Positions 38,052 to 49,756 of a DNA stretch of 64,000 nt are shown piece after piece. A program made the position numbers and the translations under genes. The notes beneath the pieces are model-generated. The model was given only the letters and a program-made list of their open reading frames with translations. It was not told where the DNA came from and ran no database searches. Source of the DNA: Saccharopolyspora rhizosphaerae (GTDB lineage: Bacteria > Actinomycetota > Actinomycetes > Mycobacteriales > Pseudonocardiaceae); assembly GCF_003931915.1 (NCBI RefSeq), contig NZ_RSAA01000007.1:186001-250000 (forward strand), read 5' to 3'. The first letter of the stretch is position 1, and each line of letters starts with the position of its first letter.

Positions 38052-38061
38052 CGGTCGAACG

Positions 38062-38406
38062 TCAGCGCCCCTTGCGTTCCCGGAGCTTCGCGAGCGCTTC
38101 GTCGAGGATTCGCATCCCGTCCTCGTCGCTCCGCCGCTCCTTGACGTACGCGAGATGGCTCTTGTACGGCTCGTTGCGCCTGGCAGCCGGAGGGTTGTCC
38201 TGGTCCCGACCTGCGGGGAGTCCGCAGCGCGGGCAGTCCCACTCCTCCGGCACCTCGGCGTCGAGCGCGAACGACGGCTTGCTGTGGTGCCCGTTGGCGC
38301 ACCAGTAGTCGATCCGCTTCCGCGGAGCGGCTTCCCCCCGCTCAGACTCACCTACCGCGGGGCCCGAGCCCACACGAGTGCCGCGAATCGCATTACCGCC
38401 AGTCAT
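38062..38406 (-). CDS. rbpA: RNA polymerase-binding protein RbpA
   Basis: 114 residues. Actinobacterial transcription factor that binds the sigma factor and RNA polymerase and stabilises the open complex. Seen: the zinc-ribbon-like core with YWCANGH and CPRCGLPAG, the sigma-interaction C-terminus (KSHLAYVKERRSDEDGMRILDEALAKLRE) and the basic N-terminal tail (GTRVGSGP). Start ATG 38406 with AGGACGG upstream. Lies 54 bp downstream of secG. Confidence 0.95.
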   Translation of the reverse strand: MTGGNAIRGTRVGSGPAVGESERGEAAPRKRIDYWCANGHHSKPSFALDAEVPEEWDCPRCGLPAGRDQDNPPAARRNEPYKSHLAYVKERRSDEDGMRILDEALAKLRERKGR

Positions 38407-38460
38407 CCGTCCTCACCCACCAAGCGGCCCGGGGTCGTCGACCGTCCGTGCGGCGGTCGA

Positions 38461-38694
38461 TCAACCGATCTTGATCAACAGGCCGACGCCGACGATGGAG
38501 ATGACCCACAGCGCCATGACGAACAGCGTCATGCGGTCGAGGTTCTTCTCCGCCACGCTGGAGCCGGCCAGGTTGGACTGCACACCGCCGCCGAACAGCG
38601 AGGAGAGTCCGCCCCCCTTGGCCCGGTGCAGCAGGATGAGCAGCACCAGCAGGACACTCGTCACGATCAACATGATCTGCAGGAAAAGAGTCAT
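38461..38694 (-). CDS. secG: Preprotein translocase subunit SecG
   Basis: 77 residues with two membrane helices (LFLQIMLIVTSVLLVLLILLH and MTLFVMALWVISIVGVGLLI) joined by the family loop RAKGGGLSSLFGGGVQSNLAGSSVAEKNLDR. Part of SecYEG. Located after tpiA as in many actinobacteria (Rv1440). Confidence 0.95.
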   Translation of the reverse strand: MTLFLQIMLIVTSVLLVLLILLHRAKGGGLSSLFGGGVQSNLAGSSVAEKNLDRMTLFVMALWVISIVGVGLLIKIG

Positions 38695-38862
38695 ATCGTC
38701 CTCGTTCGCACAGCGGTTCGCAACCTAGAGTACCGGCTCGCCAACCCCCAGTTGACCAGTCCACCCCACTTACGCACCGAGGGTCCCACACGACGACCTC
38801 GGGTTCTTCGGCGGGCGAGATCACGACATCGGGATCCTCGAAGTGGAATTCACCCGAAACGA

Positions 38863-38902
38863 CGAGGGGACGCCTCCGGTCCCGGCCGGAGGCGTCCCCT
38901 CG
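38863..38902 (-). terminator. Terminator of the gap-pgk-tpiA unit
   Basis: Perfect 17-bp stem: CGAGGGGACGCCTCCGG (38863-38879) and CCGGAGGCGTCCCCTCG (38886-38902) with a 6-nt loop, 5 nt after the tpiA stop. Confidence 0.88.
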
Positions 38903-38907
38903 CGCTG

Positions 38908-39692
<785 letters not shown>

Positions 39693-39693
<1 letters not shown>

Positions 39694-40895
39694 CAGGCGT
39701 CACCTTCCAAGACCTGAACACCCGGGAGCTCCTTGCCCTCCAGGTACTCCAGCGACGCACCACCGCCGGTGGAGATGTGCGAGAAGCCGTCCTCCGGCAG
39801 GCCGAGGGTGCGCACGGCCGCGGCCGAGTCACCGCCGCCGACGACGCTGAAGGCGTCCGAGTCGACGATGGCCTGCGCGATGCCGCGGGTGCCCTCGGCG
39901 AAGGCCGGGAACTCGAAGACGCCGGCCGGGCCGTTCCAGAACACGGTGCCCGCACCGCGCAGCACCTGGGCGAACTGCTCCACGCTGCGGGGGCCGATGT
40001 CCAGGCCCATCCAGCCGTCCGGGATGGCGTCGGCGTCGACGGTTCGGCTCTCGGCGTCGGCCGCGAAGCGGTCGCCGGCGACGACGTCGACCGGCAGCAC
40101 GATCTTGTCGCCGTTGTCGGCCAGCAGCGCCTTGGTGTTCTCGATCTGGTCTTCCTGCAGCAGCGAGGAGCCCACGCCGTAGCCCTGGGCGGCCAGGAAC
40201 GTGTAGGCCATGCCGCCGCCGATGAGCAGCTTGTCGACCTTGGGCAGCAGCGCCTTGATCACGCCCAGCTTGTCGGAGACCTTGGAGCCGCCGAGCACGA
40301 CCGCGTAGGGGCGCTTGGCGTCACCGGTCAGGGTGCGCAGCACCTCGACCTCGGCGAGCACCAGGCCACCCGCGTAGGCGGGCAGCTTCTTGGCGACGTC
40401 GTAGACCGAGGCCTGCTTGCGGTGCACGACGCCGAAGCCGTCGGAGACGAAGGCGGCGCCTTCGCCGACCAGCGCGGTGAGGTCGGCGGCCAGCGACTCG
40501 CGCTCGGCGTCGTCCTTGCTGGTCTCGCGCGCGTCGAAGCGCACGTTCTCCAGCAGCGCCACGTCGCCGTCGGACAGCCCGGCGACGGTGGACTTCGCGG
40601 ACTCGCCGACCACGTCCCCGGCCAGCGAGACGTCGGCGTGCAGCAGCTCGCCGAGGCGGCGGGCCACCGGGGCCAGGGAGTACTGCGGGTCCGGCTCGCC
40701 CTTCGGGCGGCCGAGGTGCGCCGTCACCACGACCTGCGCGCCGGCCGCGCTGAGCTTGGACAGGGTCGGCAGGGAGGCGCGCACCCGGCCGTCGTCGGTG
40801 ATCTCTTCGCCGTCCAGCGGCACGTTGAGGTCGGCGCGCACCAGGACGCGACGACCGCGCACACCCTCGGACAGCAGATCGTCGAGGTTCTTCAC
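39693..40895 (-). CDS. pgk: Phosphoglycerate kinase
   Basis: 400 residues. Substrate-binding [10 protein letters not shown] and HLGRPKG near the N-terminus, [25 protein letters not shown] and the C-terminal nucleotide site [14 protein letters not shown]...[21 protein letters not shown] 40895 is chosen: AGGAG lies 8 nt upstream and the product begins MKNLDDLL as in other actinobacterial Pgk. The frame is open further upstream without similarity. Confidence 0.96.
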
Positions 40896-40966
40896 GCTCT
40901 CACTCCTACAGAAGACGGGAAAACCCGCACGAGCCCGCTCCAACGAACGGCTCGTGCGGGTTCCAT
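40892..40966 (-). CDS. Possible 24-codon leader ORF ahead of pgk
   Basis: An ATG at 40966 opens [20 protein letters not shown] and ends with a TGA that overlaps the pgk GTG (GTGA). The 14-bp hairpin 40922-40962 lies inside it. A chance frame is possible, but the overlap matches the coupling seen at many junctions in this window. Confidence 0.3.
   Translation of the reverse strand: MEPARAVRWSGLVRVFPSSVGVRA
40922..40962 (-). promoter_or_regulatory. Hairpin in the pgk leader
   Basis: Perfect 14-bp arms AACCCGCACGAGCC (40922-40935) and GGCTCGTGCGGGTT (40949-40962), 13-nt loop, 27 nt before the pgk start. It could terminate part of the gap transcripts or control pgk translation. Confidence 0.5.
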
Positions 40967-40989
40967 CGCTCTTTTTCGCCACCCTCGCA

Positions 40990-41135
40990 ACTCGCACCGC
41001 CGCGGGTTTCTCAGACGTCGTCCGGGGAGGACAGCCGTAGCGCCGCGCATCCGTCGATGCTCACGTCTCGGATCCCAGAGCCAGACGGCGTCTGAGGTTC
41101 GTTCCGCTACCCGCACCGCTGCGCGAGCCGAGTGG
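40990..41135. repeat. Copy of dispersed repeat R1 between gap and pgk
   Basis: Begins CTCGCACCGCCGCGGGTTTC and continues TCCGGGGAGGAC; ends GAGGTTCGTTCCGCTACCCG then CACCGC, matching the end of the 8681 copy (GAGGTTCCGCCACCCGCACC). No coding content. Confidence 0.55.
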
Positions 41136-41155
41136 TGGAATGCAGCTTCCCGAGA

Positions 41156-42480
<1,325 letters not shown>

Positions 42481-43467
42481 TCAGGCTTCGGCTTCGAGCA
42501 TCTCGGCCGTCACGGCCGATTCGGTGTCGGCCACGCCGAGTTCGCGGGCGCGCTTGTCGGCCATCGCCAGCAGACGCCTGATACGACCGGCGACCGCGTC
42601 CTTGGTCATCGGCGGGTCGGCGAGCTGGCCGAGCTCCTCCAGCGAGGCCTGCCGGTGCGCCAGGCGCAACCGGCCCGCGACCATCAGGTGCTCCGGGGCG
42701 TTCGGCCCGAGCAGCTCCAGAGCTCGCTCCACGCGCGCCGCCGAGGCGACCGCCGCGCGGGCCGAGCGGCGCAGGTTGGCGTCGTCGAAGTTGGCCAGCC
42801 GGTTGGCGGTGGCCCGCACCTCGCGCCGCATCCGGCGCTCCTCCCAGGACAGCACGCTGGAGTGCGCGCCCAGCCTGGTCAGCAGCGCGCCGATGGCGTC
42901 GCCGTCGCGCACCACGACCCGGTCCGCGCCGCGCACCTCGCGCGACTTGGCCGAGACACCGATCCGCCGCGCGGAACCCACCAGCGCCAGCGCCGCTTCC
43001 GGACCGGGGCAGGTGACCTCCAGGGAGGAGGAGCGGCCGGGCTCGGTCAACGAGCCGTGCGCCAGGAAAGCACCGCGCCACGCGGCTTCCGAGTCGCAGG
43101 CCCCGCCGGAGACCACGTGCGCGGGCAGGCCGCGCACCGGCCGGCCGCGCGGGTCGAGCAGCCCGGTCTGACGGGCCAGACCCTCACCGTCCTTGACCAC
43201 GCGCACCACGTAGCGGGTGCCCTTGCGCAGTCCACCGGAGGTGATCACGTGCACGTCGGAGTGGTGGCCGAACAGCTCGTGGATCTCCTTGCGGAGCCGG
43301 CGCGCGGTCGACCCGCTGTCCAGCTCCGCCTCCACCACCACGCGGCCGGCGACGATGTGCAACCCGCCGGCGAAGCGCAGCAACGACGAGACCTCCGCCC
43401 GTCGGCAGCACGTCTTGCTCACCGACAACCGACTCAGTTCGTCCTTGACCGCCGCGGTCATCGCCAC
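42481..43467 (-). CDS. whiA: DNA-binding protein WhiA
   Basis: 328 residues. N-terminal degenerate LAGLIDADG-type domain ([52 protein letters not shown]) and a C-terminal HTH ([30 protein letters not shown]). Required for sporulation-linked cell division in Streptomyces and widespread in Gram-positives. GTG 43467 is taken because GAGGAGG is 8 nt upstream and Streptomyces WhiA also begins [13 protein letters not shown] 43461, in ATGA overlap with the yvcK stop, is the alternative. Confidence 0.94.
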   Translation of the reverse strand: MAMTAAVKDELSRLSVSKTCCRRAEVSSLLRFAGGLHIVAGRVVVEAELDSGSTARRLRKEIHELFGHHSDVHVITSGGLRKGTRYVVRVVKDGEGLARQTGLLDPRGRPVRGLPAHVVSGGACDSEAAWRGAFLAHGSLTEPGRSSSLEVTCPGPEAALALVGSARRIGVSAKSREVRGADRVVVRDGDAIGALLTRLGAHSSVLSWEERRMRREVRATANRLANFDDANLRRSARAAVASAARVERALELLGPNAPEHLMVAGRLRLAHRQASLEELGQLADPPMTKDAVAGRIRRLLAMADKRARELGVADTESAVTAEMLEAEA

Positions 43468-44441
43468 TGGTCCGTCCTCCTCTCCAGTGCGGCCCGCAGG
43501 CTCGCCGCGAGCGCCTGCGGATCGTGCCGTCCCGGCACGGCGGGGGCGGCGATCGTGTCCAGCAAGGTCCAGGCGCCCAGGTCCGCGGCCGCCGAACGCA
43601 GCCGGTCCGGAGTGGGCACCGAGTCCACATCGGCCAGCACGGCGTCGACCTTCAGCCGGGGCGCGTGCTGCGAGAGTACGTCGAGGTGTTTTTCGGGTGA
43701 GAAGCCCGCCGTCTCACCCGGCTGAGGGATCAGGTTGAGGACCACGAACCGACGCGCGGAGGTGCTCACCAGAGCCTCGTGCAGCTCCGGGACCAGCAGA
43801 TGTGGCAGCACACTGGTGAACCAGGAGCCGGGTCCGAGCAACACCAGATCGGCGTTGAGGACGGCCTCCACGGCCTGTGGGCACGCGATCGGTTGATCGT
43901 CGCCGTTCGCGTGCAATCGCACTTGTTTCACCCGACCGGGCGTACTCGCGAGGGCGACCTGGCCGCGGATGGTGCGCACGGCGGTCGGATCGGAGTCGAG
44001 ACCGACCACGTCGCCGACCATGTCCAGCGGCCGCGTCGACATCGGCAGCACCCGTCCGCGCACGCCCAGCAGCTTGCACGCGTGGTCGAGCACCTCGACC
44101 GGGTCGTGCAGCACCTCCAGCAGACCGGCCAGCACCAGGTTGCCCACGGCGTGCCCGGCCAGGGCACCCGATCCGCCGAAGCGGTGCTGGAAGACCTGCG
44201 ACCACAGCTTCCCGTCGTCGCCGTCGTCGGACAGCGCTGCGAGCGCCTTGCGCAGGTCGCCGGGCGGGAGCATGCCGAGCTCGCGGCGCAGCCGACCCGA
44301 GGAGCCCCCGTCGTCGGCGACCGTCACCACGGCCGTCACCTCGGGCGTGATCCGCCGCAGCGCGGCCAGCGACGCCTGCAGCCCGTGGCCACCGCCGAGC
44401 GCGACCGCGCGCAGCGGCCGTTCTTCGCGCTCCCCCGTCAC
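43458..44441 (-). CDS. yvcK: YvcK/CofD-like gluconeogenesis factor
   Basis: 327 residues. The sugar-nucleotide-binding motifs [17 protein letters not shown] and [26 protein letters not shown] are diagnostic; [18 protein letters not shown] follows. In Bacillus and mycobacteria YvcK (CuvA, Rv1422) binds UDP-sugars and affects cell-wall synthesis and growth on gluconeogenic carbon. GTG 44441 overlaps the rapZ stop by 4 nt; the open frame further upstream is rapZ read out of phase. Confidence 0.93.
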   Translation of the reverse strand: MTGEREERPLRAVALGGGHGLQASLAALRRITPEVTAVVTVADDGGSSGRLRRELGMLPPGDLRKALAALSDDGDDGKLWSQVFQHRFGGSGALAGHAVGNLVLAGLLEVLHDPVEVLDHACKLLGVRGRVLPMSTRPLDMVGDVVGLDSDPTAVRTIRGQVALASTPGRVKQVRLHANGDDQPIACPQAVEAVLNADLVLLGPGSWFTSVLPHLLVPELHEALVSTSARRFVVLNLIPQPGETAGFSPEKHLDVLSQHAPRLKVDAVLADVDSVPTPDRLRSAAADLGAWTLLDTIAAPAVPGRHDPQALAASLRAALERRTDQWR

Positions 44442-45316
44442 TCGCGCCCCAGGTCCCGGTGGACCGTCTTGACCATCATCCCGTCGTCCTCGGCGAGTCT
44501 GCGCGCCAGCTCTTCGACCAGCGCGACGCTGCGGTGCTTGCCGCCGGTGCAGCCCAGCGCCAGCGTCAGGTAGCGCTTGCCCTCCCGGTGGTACCCGGCG
44601 CCGACCAGCCGCAGCAGCTGCTGGTAGCTCTCCAGGAACTCCTCGGCGCCCTCCTGGCCCAGCACGTAGTTGCGGACCTCGTCGTCGAGTCCGTTGAACT
44701 CGCGCAGCTCGGGGATCCAGAAGGGGTTGGGCAGGAAGCGGCAGTCCATCACCAGGTCGGCGTCCATCGGCAGGCCGTACTTGTAGCCGAAGGACAGCAC
44801 GGTCACCCGGGTGCGGGTGCTGGCCTCGTTCCCGAAGGCGTCCTCGATCTTCGACCGCAGCTGGTGCACCGACAGGCCGGTGGTGTCCAGCACCAGGTCG
44901 GCCTCCGAACGCAGCCGCGACAGCAGCGACCGCTCGGCGGCGATGCCGTCGGCGAGCCTGCCCTCCCCCTGCAGCGGGTGGCCACGGCGGACCTGCTCGA
45001 AGCGGCGGATCAGCACCTCGTCGGTGGCCTCGAGGAACAGCACCTTCGGCTTGTAGCCGCGGGCGTCGAGGTCCTTGATCACCGAACCGAGGTCCTCCGT
45101 GAAGGCGCGGCTGCGCACGTCCATCACCACGGCGACGCGGGTGATCTGACCGCTGGAGCGGGCCCCCAGCTCGACCATGGTGGCGATCAGTTCCGGCGGC
45201 AGGTTGTCCACCACGAACCAGCCGAGGTCCTCCAGGCACTTGGCCGCGGTGCTGCGGCCCGCCCCGGACAGGCCGCTGACGACCGCGACCTCGATGCCCG
45301 AATGCTCGTCACTCAC
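44438..45316 (-). CDS. rapZ: RNase adapter protein RapZ (YvcJ family ATP/GTP-binding)
   Basis: 292 residues. Walker [19 protein letters not shown] near the N-terminus, VVMDVRSR, and the C-terminal domain with [23 protein letters not shown] and [20 protein letters not shown]. In enterobacteria RapZ guides RNase E to GlmZ RNA; in Gram-positives the role is less clear. GTG 45316 overlaps the uvrC stop by 8 nt. Part of the conserved uvrC-rapZ-yvcK-whiA cluster. Confidence 0.93.
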   Translation of the reverse strand: MSDEHSGIEVAVVSGLSGAGRSTAAKCLEDLGWFVVDNLPPELIATMVELGARSSGQITRVAVVMDVRSRAFTEDLGSVIKDLDARGYKPKVLFLEATDEVLIRRFEQVRRGHPLQGEGRLADGIAAERSLLSRLRSEADLVLDTTGLSVHQLRSKIEDAFGNEASTRTRVTVLSFGYKYGLPMDADLVMDCRFLPNPFWIPELREFNGLDDEVRNYVLGQEGAEEFLESYQQLLRLVGAGYHREGKRYLTLALGCTGGKHRSVALVEELARRLAEDDGMMVKTVHRDLGRE

Positions 45317-47297
45317 TGTGTTCCCCTCGTTGTCCAGCTGTCCCTCCGGCCAGCGCCGCGTGCACGGCCTCCGCGGTGCTGCGGCCGATCCCGGGTACCG
45401 CCTCGATGTCCTCGACCGAGGCCTGGCGGAGCTTCTTCACCGAGCCGAAGTGCTTGAGCAGCGCCGCGCGGCGTGTCTCGCCGAGGCCCGGGACGGAGTC
45501 CAACGCGGAGCTCTTCATCCGCTTGCCGCGCTTGGTCCGGTGGTAGTTGATGGCGAAGCGGTGCGCCTCGTCGCGCACGCGCTGCAGCAGGTACAGGGCC
45601 TCGCTGGTGCGCGGCAGGATCACCGGTTCGGGGTCGGCGGGCAACCACACCTCTTCGAGGCGCTTGGCCAGGCCGATCACGGCGACGTCGGTGATGCCCA
45701 TCTCGGTCAGCGCGTCGGCCGCGGCGTTGGCCTGCGGCCCGCCGCCGTCGATGACCAGCAGGTTCGGCGGGTAGGCGAACTTCTTGGGCCGCCCGGTCTC
45801 GGGGTCGACCGCGGAGGCGACCTCGCTCTCGGGCGCGGCGCTCTCGGGCATCCCGGGCGCGGTGTCCTTGGCGGTCTCGCTGAGGTAGCGGGCGAAGCGG
45901 CGGCGGACGACCTCGTCGATCGAGCCGACGTCACCGCCCTCAGCGCCTTCGCGGACCTCGAAGCGGCGGTACTCGGACTTGCGCGGCACACCGTCCTCGA
46001 AGACCACCAGCGAGGCCACAACGTCGCTGCCCTGCACGTGGCTGACGTCGATGCACTCGATGCGCAGCGGCGCGGTGTCCAGCGCCAGCGCGTCCTGCAG
46101 CTCCTGCAGCGCCGCCGAGCGCGCGGTGAGGTCACCGGCCCGGCGCAGCTTGTACTGCTGGAACGCCTCCTTGGCGTTGCGCTCCACGGTCTCCATCAGC
46201 GCACGCTTATCACCGCGCTGCGGAACGCGCAGGTTGACGCGGCTGCCGCGGAGCTCGCCGAGCCACCCCGCGATGGTCTCGGAGTCCTCGGGCATCTCGG
46301 GGACCAGCACCTCGCGCGGCACCGGGCTGCCGCCGGCGTCGGCCTGGTCGGCCAGGGCGGCCTGCTCGCCGTAGAACTGCGTGAGGAACTGGGAGGTCAG
46401 CGCGGCGGTGTCGGTCTCCTCGACCTTGTCGATCACCCAGCCGCGCTGACCGCGCACGCGGCCGCCGCGGATGTGGAAGACCTGCACCGCCGCGGCCAGC
46501 TCGTCCTCGGCGAAGGCGACCACGTCGGCGTCGGTGCCGTCGCCGAGCACCACCGCCTGCTTCTCCATGGCGCGGCGCAGCGCCTCGAGGTCGTCGCGCA
46601 GCCGGGCGGCGCGTTCGAACTCCAGCTCCGCCGAGGCCTCCTGCATCTGCTTGTCCAGCTTGCGCATCAGCTGGTCGGTCTGACCGGCCAGGAAGTCGCA
46701 GAAGTCCTCGACGATCTGCCGGTGCTCGTCGGCGTTGACCCGGCCCACGCACGGCGCCGAGCACTTGCCGATGTAGCCGAGCAGGCAGGGGCGGCCGATC
46801 TGGGAGTGCCGCTTGAACACCCCGGCCGAGCAGGTGCGCGCGGGGAACACCCGCAGCAGCAGGTCCAGCGTCTCGCGGATCGCCCACGCGTGGGCGTACG
46901 GACCGAAGTAGCGGACGCCGCGCTTGCGGGGGCCCCGGTAGACGTGCAGCCGCGGGTACTCCTCGTGCAGCGTCACCGCGAGCACCGGGTAGGACTTGTC
47001 GTCGCGGTAGCGGACGTTGAACTTCGGGTCGTACTCCTTGATCCAGGAGTACTCCAGCTGCAGCGCCTCGACCTCGGTGCCGACCACGGTCCACTGCACG
47101 CCGGTCGCCGTGGTGACCATCTGCCGGGTGCGCGGGTGCAATCCGGCGAGGTCGGCGAAGTACGAAGAAAGCCTGCTGCGCAGGCTCTTCGCCTTGCCGA
47201 CGTAGATCACGCGCCCGTTGGCGTCGTGGAAGCGGTACACGCCCGGGGCGTCCGGGATCGTGCCTGGTGCTGGTCGGTAGGTGGACGGATCGGCCAC
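45309..47297 (-). CDS. uvrC: UvrABC excinuclease subunit C
   Basis: 662 residues. GIY-YIG nuclease domain at the N-terminus ([23 protein letters not shown]), a Cys-bearing segment ([11 protein letters not shown]...[17 protein letters not shown]), UVR motif (about 200-240), an RNase H-like C-terminal nuclease domain ([23 protein letters not shown]) and a tandem helix-hairpin-helix end ([34 protein letters not shown]). First gene of the cluster leading to whiA. Confidence 0.96.
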   Translation of the reverse strand: MADPSTYRPAPGTIPDAPGVYRFHDANGRVIYVGKAKSLRSRLSSYFADLAGLHPRTRQMVTTATGVQWTVVGTEVEALQLEYSWIKEYDPKFNVRYRDDKSYPVLAVTLHEEYPRLHVYRGPRKRGVRYFGPYAHAWAIRETLDLLLRVFPARTCSAGVFKRHSQIGRPCLLGYIGKCSAPCVGRVNADEHRQIVEDFCDFLAGQTDQLMRKLDKQMQEASAELEFERAARLRDDLEALRRAMEKQAVVLGDGTDADVVAFAEDELAAAVQVFHIRGGRVRGQRGWVIDKVEETDTAALTSQFLTQFYGEQAALADQADAGGSPVPREVLVPEMPEDSETIAGWLGELRGSRVNLRVPQRGDKRALMETVERNAKEAFQQYKLRRAGDLTARSAALQELQDALALDTAPLRIECIDVSHVQGSDVVASLVVFEDGVPRKSEYRRFEVREGAEGGDVGSIDEVVRRRFARYLSETAKDTAPGMPESAAPESEVASAVDPETGRPKKFAYPPNLLVIDGGGPQANAAADALTEMGITDVAVIGLAKRLEEVWLPADPEPVILPRTSEALYLLQRVRDEAHRFAINYHRTKRGKRMKSSALDSVPGLGETRRAALLKHFGSVKKLRQASVEDIEAVPGIGRSTAEAVHAALAGGTAGQRGEHSE

Positions 47298-47417
47298 GCC
47301 ACCAGCCTACGTGCGAGGCCCGACGCGGCCCGCCGGCGGCCTGTCACCACAGCGGGTGCCGATCGGTGCACACTGGGTGCGCCACGATCTCCGCACGCGT
47401 CGCCGGGAGGTTCAGCA

Positions 47418-48386
47418 GTGAGCTACAGCAACACGAGTCCCGACCGGGCCAACCCCGACCGTTCCGCTCCTGAGCGCGCGACGCTCGCCGAGGTCGGACC
47501 CGGCGTGCACGCGTGGGTGCAGCCGGACGGGACGTGGTGGATCAACAACGCGGGCGCGGTGCTCACCGACGAGGGCACCGTTCTGGTCGACACCTGCGCG
47601 ACGGCCGAACGCACCCACCGGTTCCTGGACGCGGTCCGCGCGCTGGACCCGGCCAAGTCGATCCGCTTCGCGGTCAACACCCACGTGCACGGCGACCACA
47701 CCCACGGCAACGCGCTGCTGCCCGACTCCACCGTCCTCATCGGACACCCGGCCACGCGCGACGGCATCCTCGCCGACACGTGGCTGCGCGAGACCCCGCC
47801 GATCTGGGAACCCGCGCCCCGGTGGGAAATCACCGAGAACCGCGCCCCGTCAGTGGTGCTGCGCGACTCGCTGGAGCTGCACCTGGGCGGGCGCGCGATC
47901 GAGCTGCACCACCCCGGGTTCGCCGCGCACACCCCGGGCGACGTGGTCGCGTGGGTGCCGGACGCGGCGGTGCTCTTCAGCGGTGACCTGCTGTTCCACG
48001 GGGTGACGCCGCTGGTGTTCATGGGATCGGTCGAGGGCGCGCTGAAGTCGCTGGAGTGGCTGGCCGGTTTCCGCCCGACCGCGGTGGTTCCGGGCCACGG
48101 GCCGACGCTGCCCGGTTCCGCGCTCCCCCGGGTGCTGGAGGACCACGCCCGCTACTACCGCTTCGTGCTGGACACCGCCCGCAAGGGCCGCGCCGACGGG
48201 CTCAGCCCGCTGGAGGCCGCGCAGCGCTGCGACCTCGGCGAGTTCGCGAACTGGCCGGACGCCGAGCGCCTCGTCCTCAACCTCCACCGGGCCTACGCCG
48301 AGGCCGACGACCGCGACCTCGACCTCACCGCCGCCTTCACCGACGCCCAGACCTACCACGGCGGCCCCCTTCCCACCCACGTCTGA
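47418..48386 (+). CDS. Metallo-beta-lactamase fold hydrolase
   Basis: 322 residues. The zinc motif HxHxDH is present as HVHGDH (89-94), with further ligands likely in HHPGFAAHTPGD and VVPGHGP. Start GTG 47418 with GGGAGG upstream at good spacing; the frame is open far upstream as the antisense of uvrC, which is ignored. Lone gene, divergent from uvrC. The substrate could be a thioester, a lactone or another ester. Confidence 0.85.
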   Translation: MSYSNTSPDRANPDRSAPERATLAEVGPGVHAWVQPDGTWWINNAGAVLTDEGTVLVDTCATAERTHRFLDAVRALDPAKSIRFAVNTHVHGDHTHGNALLPDSTVLIGHPATRDGILADTWLRETPPIWEPAPRWEITENRAPSVVLRDSLELHLGGRAIELHHPGFAAHTPGDVVAWVPDAAVLFSGDLLFHGVTPLVFMGSVEGALKSLEWLAGFRPTAVVPGHGPTLPGSALPRVLEDHARYYRFVLDTARKGRADGLSPLEAAQRCDLGEFANWPDAERLVLNLHRAYAEADDRDLDLTAAFTDAQTYHGGPLPTHV

Positions 48387-48396
48387 CCCCTACCCC

Positions 48397-48497
48397 GTCG
48401 AACCTCGCGAGAACTTCGACGGGCGGGGCTCCCCTCGAACTTCGCGCGAAGTTCGAGGGCCAGGGTCGCCCCTCGAACTTCGCGCGAACGTCGAAGG
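48397..48497. repeat. Three palindromic R2 units between converging genes
   Basis: The middle unit is a perfect 28-bp palindrome (48432-48459) with core CGAACTTCGCGCGAAGTTCG. The flanking units (48397-48420 and about 48472-48497) are imperfect versions: GTCGAACCTCGCGAGAACTT... and CTCGAACTTCGCGCGAACGT.... They separate the metallo-beta-lactamase gene from the converging GH172 gene and probably act as a two-way terminator. The same motif recurs at 23.3-23.9 kb and weakly at 19.1 kb. Confidence 0.75.
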
Positions 48498-48600
48498 GCG
48501 GGGCTCTCCCCGGGAGTGCGCGTGGGTGTGCAGTGCGAGGTCAGGCGCGTGCAGCGCGGGACGGCGTCTCGCCACGGCTGCCGCCGTCCCGCGCGTCGGG

Positions 48601-49680
48601 TCACAAGGGGCGCGGGAGGCGCTCGTCGACCGGCGCCAAGGTGACCGGCAGCGCCGGGAGGGTCTGGTACCAGTAGGCAGTCGAGGAGACGTCGTCGGAG
48701 CGCTTGTTGGCATGGCCGTGCTCGATGGTGGCCTTGAGGGAGCGCTCGAAGACGATCGGGTCCTCGACGTGGAACCGGTAGTAGGAAACCTGCCCGCTCC
48801 AGTTCTCCCCGCCGGGCATGGTGATGCCGTGGTAGGGCCCGTGGAACTCCTGGGTCGGGCACCAGGCGGTGTTGAAGTAGTCCTCGGTGCCGGTGCCGTG
48901 CAACCGGGGCGGCCACGGCTCCCCGTCGATGAAGAACATGTCGTCGCCCTCGCCGTACCAGTTCCACTCGCTGGTCTCGCGCAGGTTGTGCACGTTGAGG
49001 ACGGTGCCGACGTAGTGACCGCGCCCCTCGGCCTCCAGCATCACGAAGTTGCCCGCGCCGTCGGTGTTCTGGCCGCCGAAGAGGAACTCCTCGTTGGTCT
49101 GGTCGCCCTGCGGGACACCGTCGGTGGGGTTCTGCCGCCGCCACTGCGCGTGGAAGTACGCCAGTTCCGGGTCGGGTTCGCCGTAGTTCTCGTAGTCGAC
49201 GTAGAAGTAGAACGTCACCGGCTTGACGCTCATCTCGCTGATCAGCTCGATGCGGGCGCGACCGGCGAAGGGCATCGCGAACCAGCAGTTGAAGCCCTTG
49301 CCGTCCTGCGGGCTCATCTGCAGCGGCGCGGAGCTGAAGTTGACGCTGTGGGCGTGCCCGACGCCGAAGAAGTCGCCGAGCGGGACCAGCACCGCCGGGT
49401 GCGGCTGGTCGTCCCAGGTGATGCGCAGGACCAGCCGGCGCAGGTAGTCGGCTTCGACCTCCACGGGCTCACCGACGTGGTCGAGCGCGACGGTGCACCA
49501 GATGTGGGTGATCACGCCCGGGCCGGTGATGTCGGCGAGCAGCCGGGTCTCACCGGGCATGACGCGCACGTTGTCCTGGTTGCCGCCGGAGGTGTCCCAG
49601 CTGGACACGCGGCCGCGACGCGTCGCACGCAGCCGCGGCAGATCTCTCAGACTGCTCCCGAAATCGCCATATCCGGCCAA
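48601..49680 (-). CDS. DUF2961 (GH172-like) glycosidase
   Basis: 359 residues with no signal peptide. Matches DUF2961, now glycoside hydrolase family GH172, whose known members act on alpha-D-fructofuranosides/difructose dianhydride and on D-arabinofuranosides. Seen: WDTSGGNQDNVRVMPGETRLLADITGPG, two acidic sites Glu244 (WYGEGDDMFF) and Glu266 (HGTGTEDYF) spaced as in the family's catalytic pair, and GPYHGITMPGG. D-arabinofuranose occurs in cell-wall arabinogalactan of mycolata relatives, so an arabinan or a fructan sugar is plausible. It follows the DHOD-like gene on the same strand after 76 bp. Confidence 0.8.
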   Translation of the reverse strand: MAGYGDFGSSLRDLPRLRATRRGRVSSWDTSGGNQDNVRVMPGETRLLADITGPGVITHIWCTVALDHVGEPVEVEADYLRRLVLRITWDDQPHPAVLVPLGDFFGVGHAHSVNFSSAPLQMSPQDGKGFNCWFAMPFAGRARIELISEMSVKPVTFYFYVDYENYGEPDPELAYFHAQWRRQNPTDGVPQGDQTNEEFLFGGQNTDGAGNFVMLEAEGRGHYVGTVLNVHNLRETSEWNWYGEGDDMFFIDGEPWPPRLHGTGTEDYFNTAWCPTQEFHGPYHGITMPGGENWSGQVSYYRFHVEDPIVFERSLKATIEHGHANKRSDDVSSTAYWYQTLPALPVTLAPVDERLPRPL

Positions 49681-49756
49681 AACTGCCTCCCCAGTCGGCA
49701 GACGTCAGTGTCCTTGATCACTGTCTACCATCCCGGGCGGCCGAGCAGGGGCCGTT

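Noticed and set aside
45177..48386. Open frame of over 1000 codons on the plus strand covering uvrC antisense
   Set aside because: Only its last 322 codons (from 47418) match a protein family; the rest mirrors uvrC/rapZ and lacks a ribosome-binding site. High-GC genes give long antisense frames.
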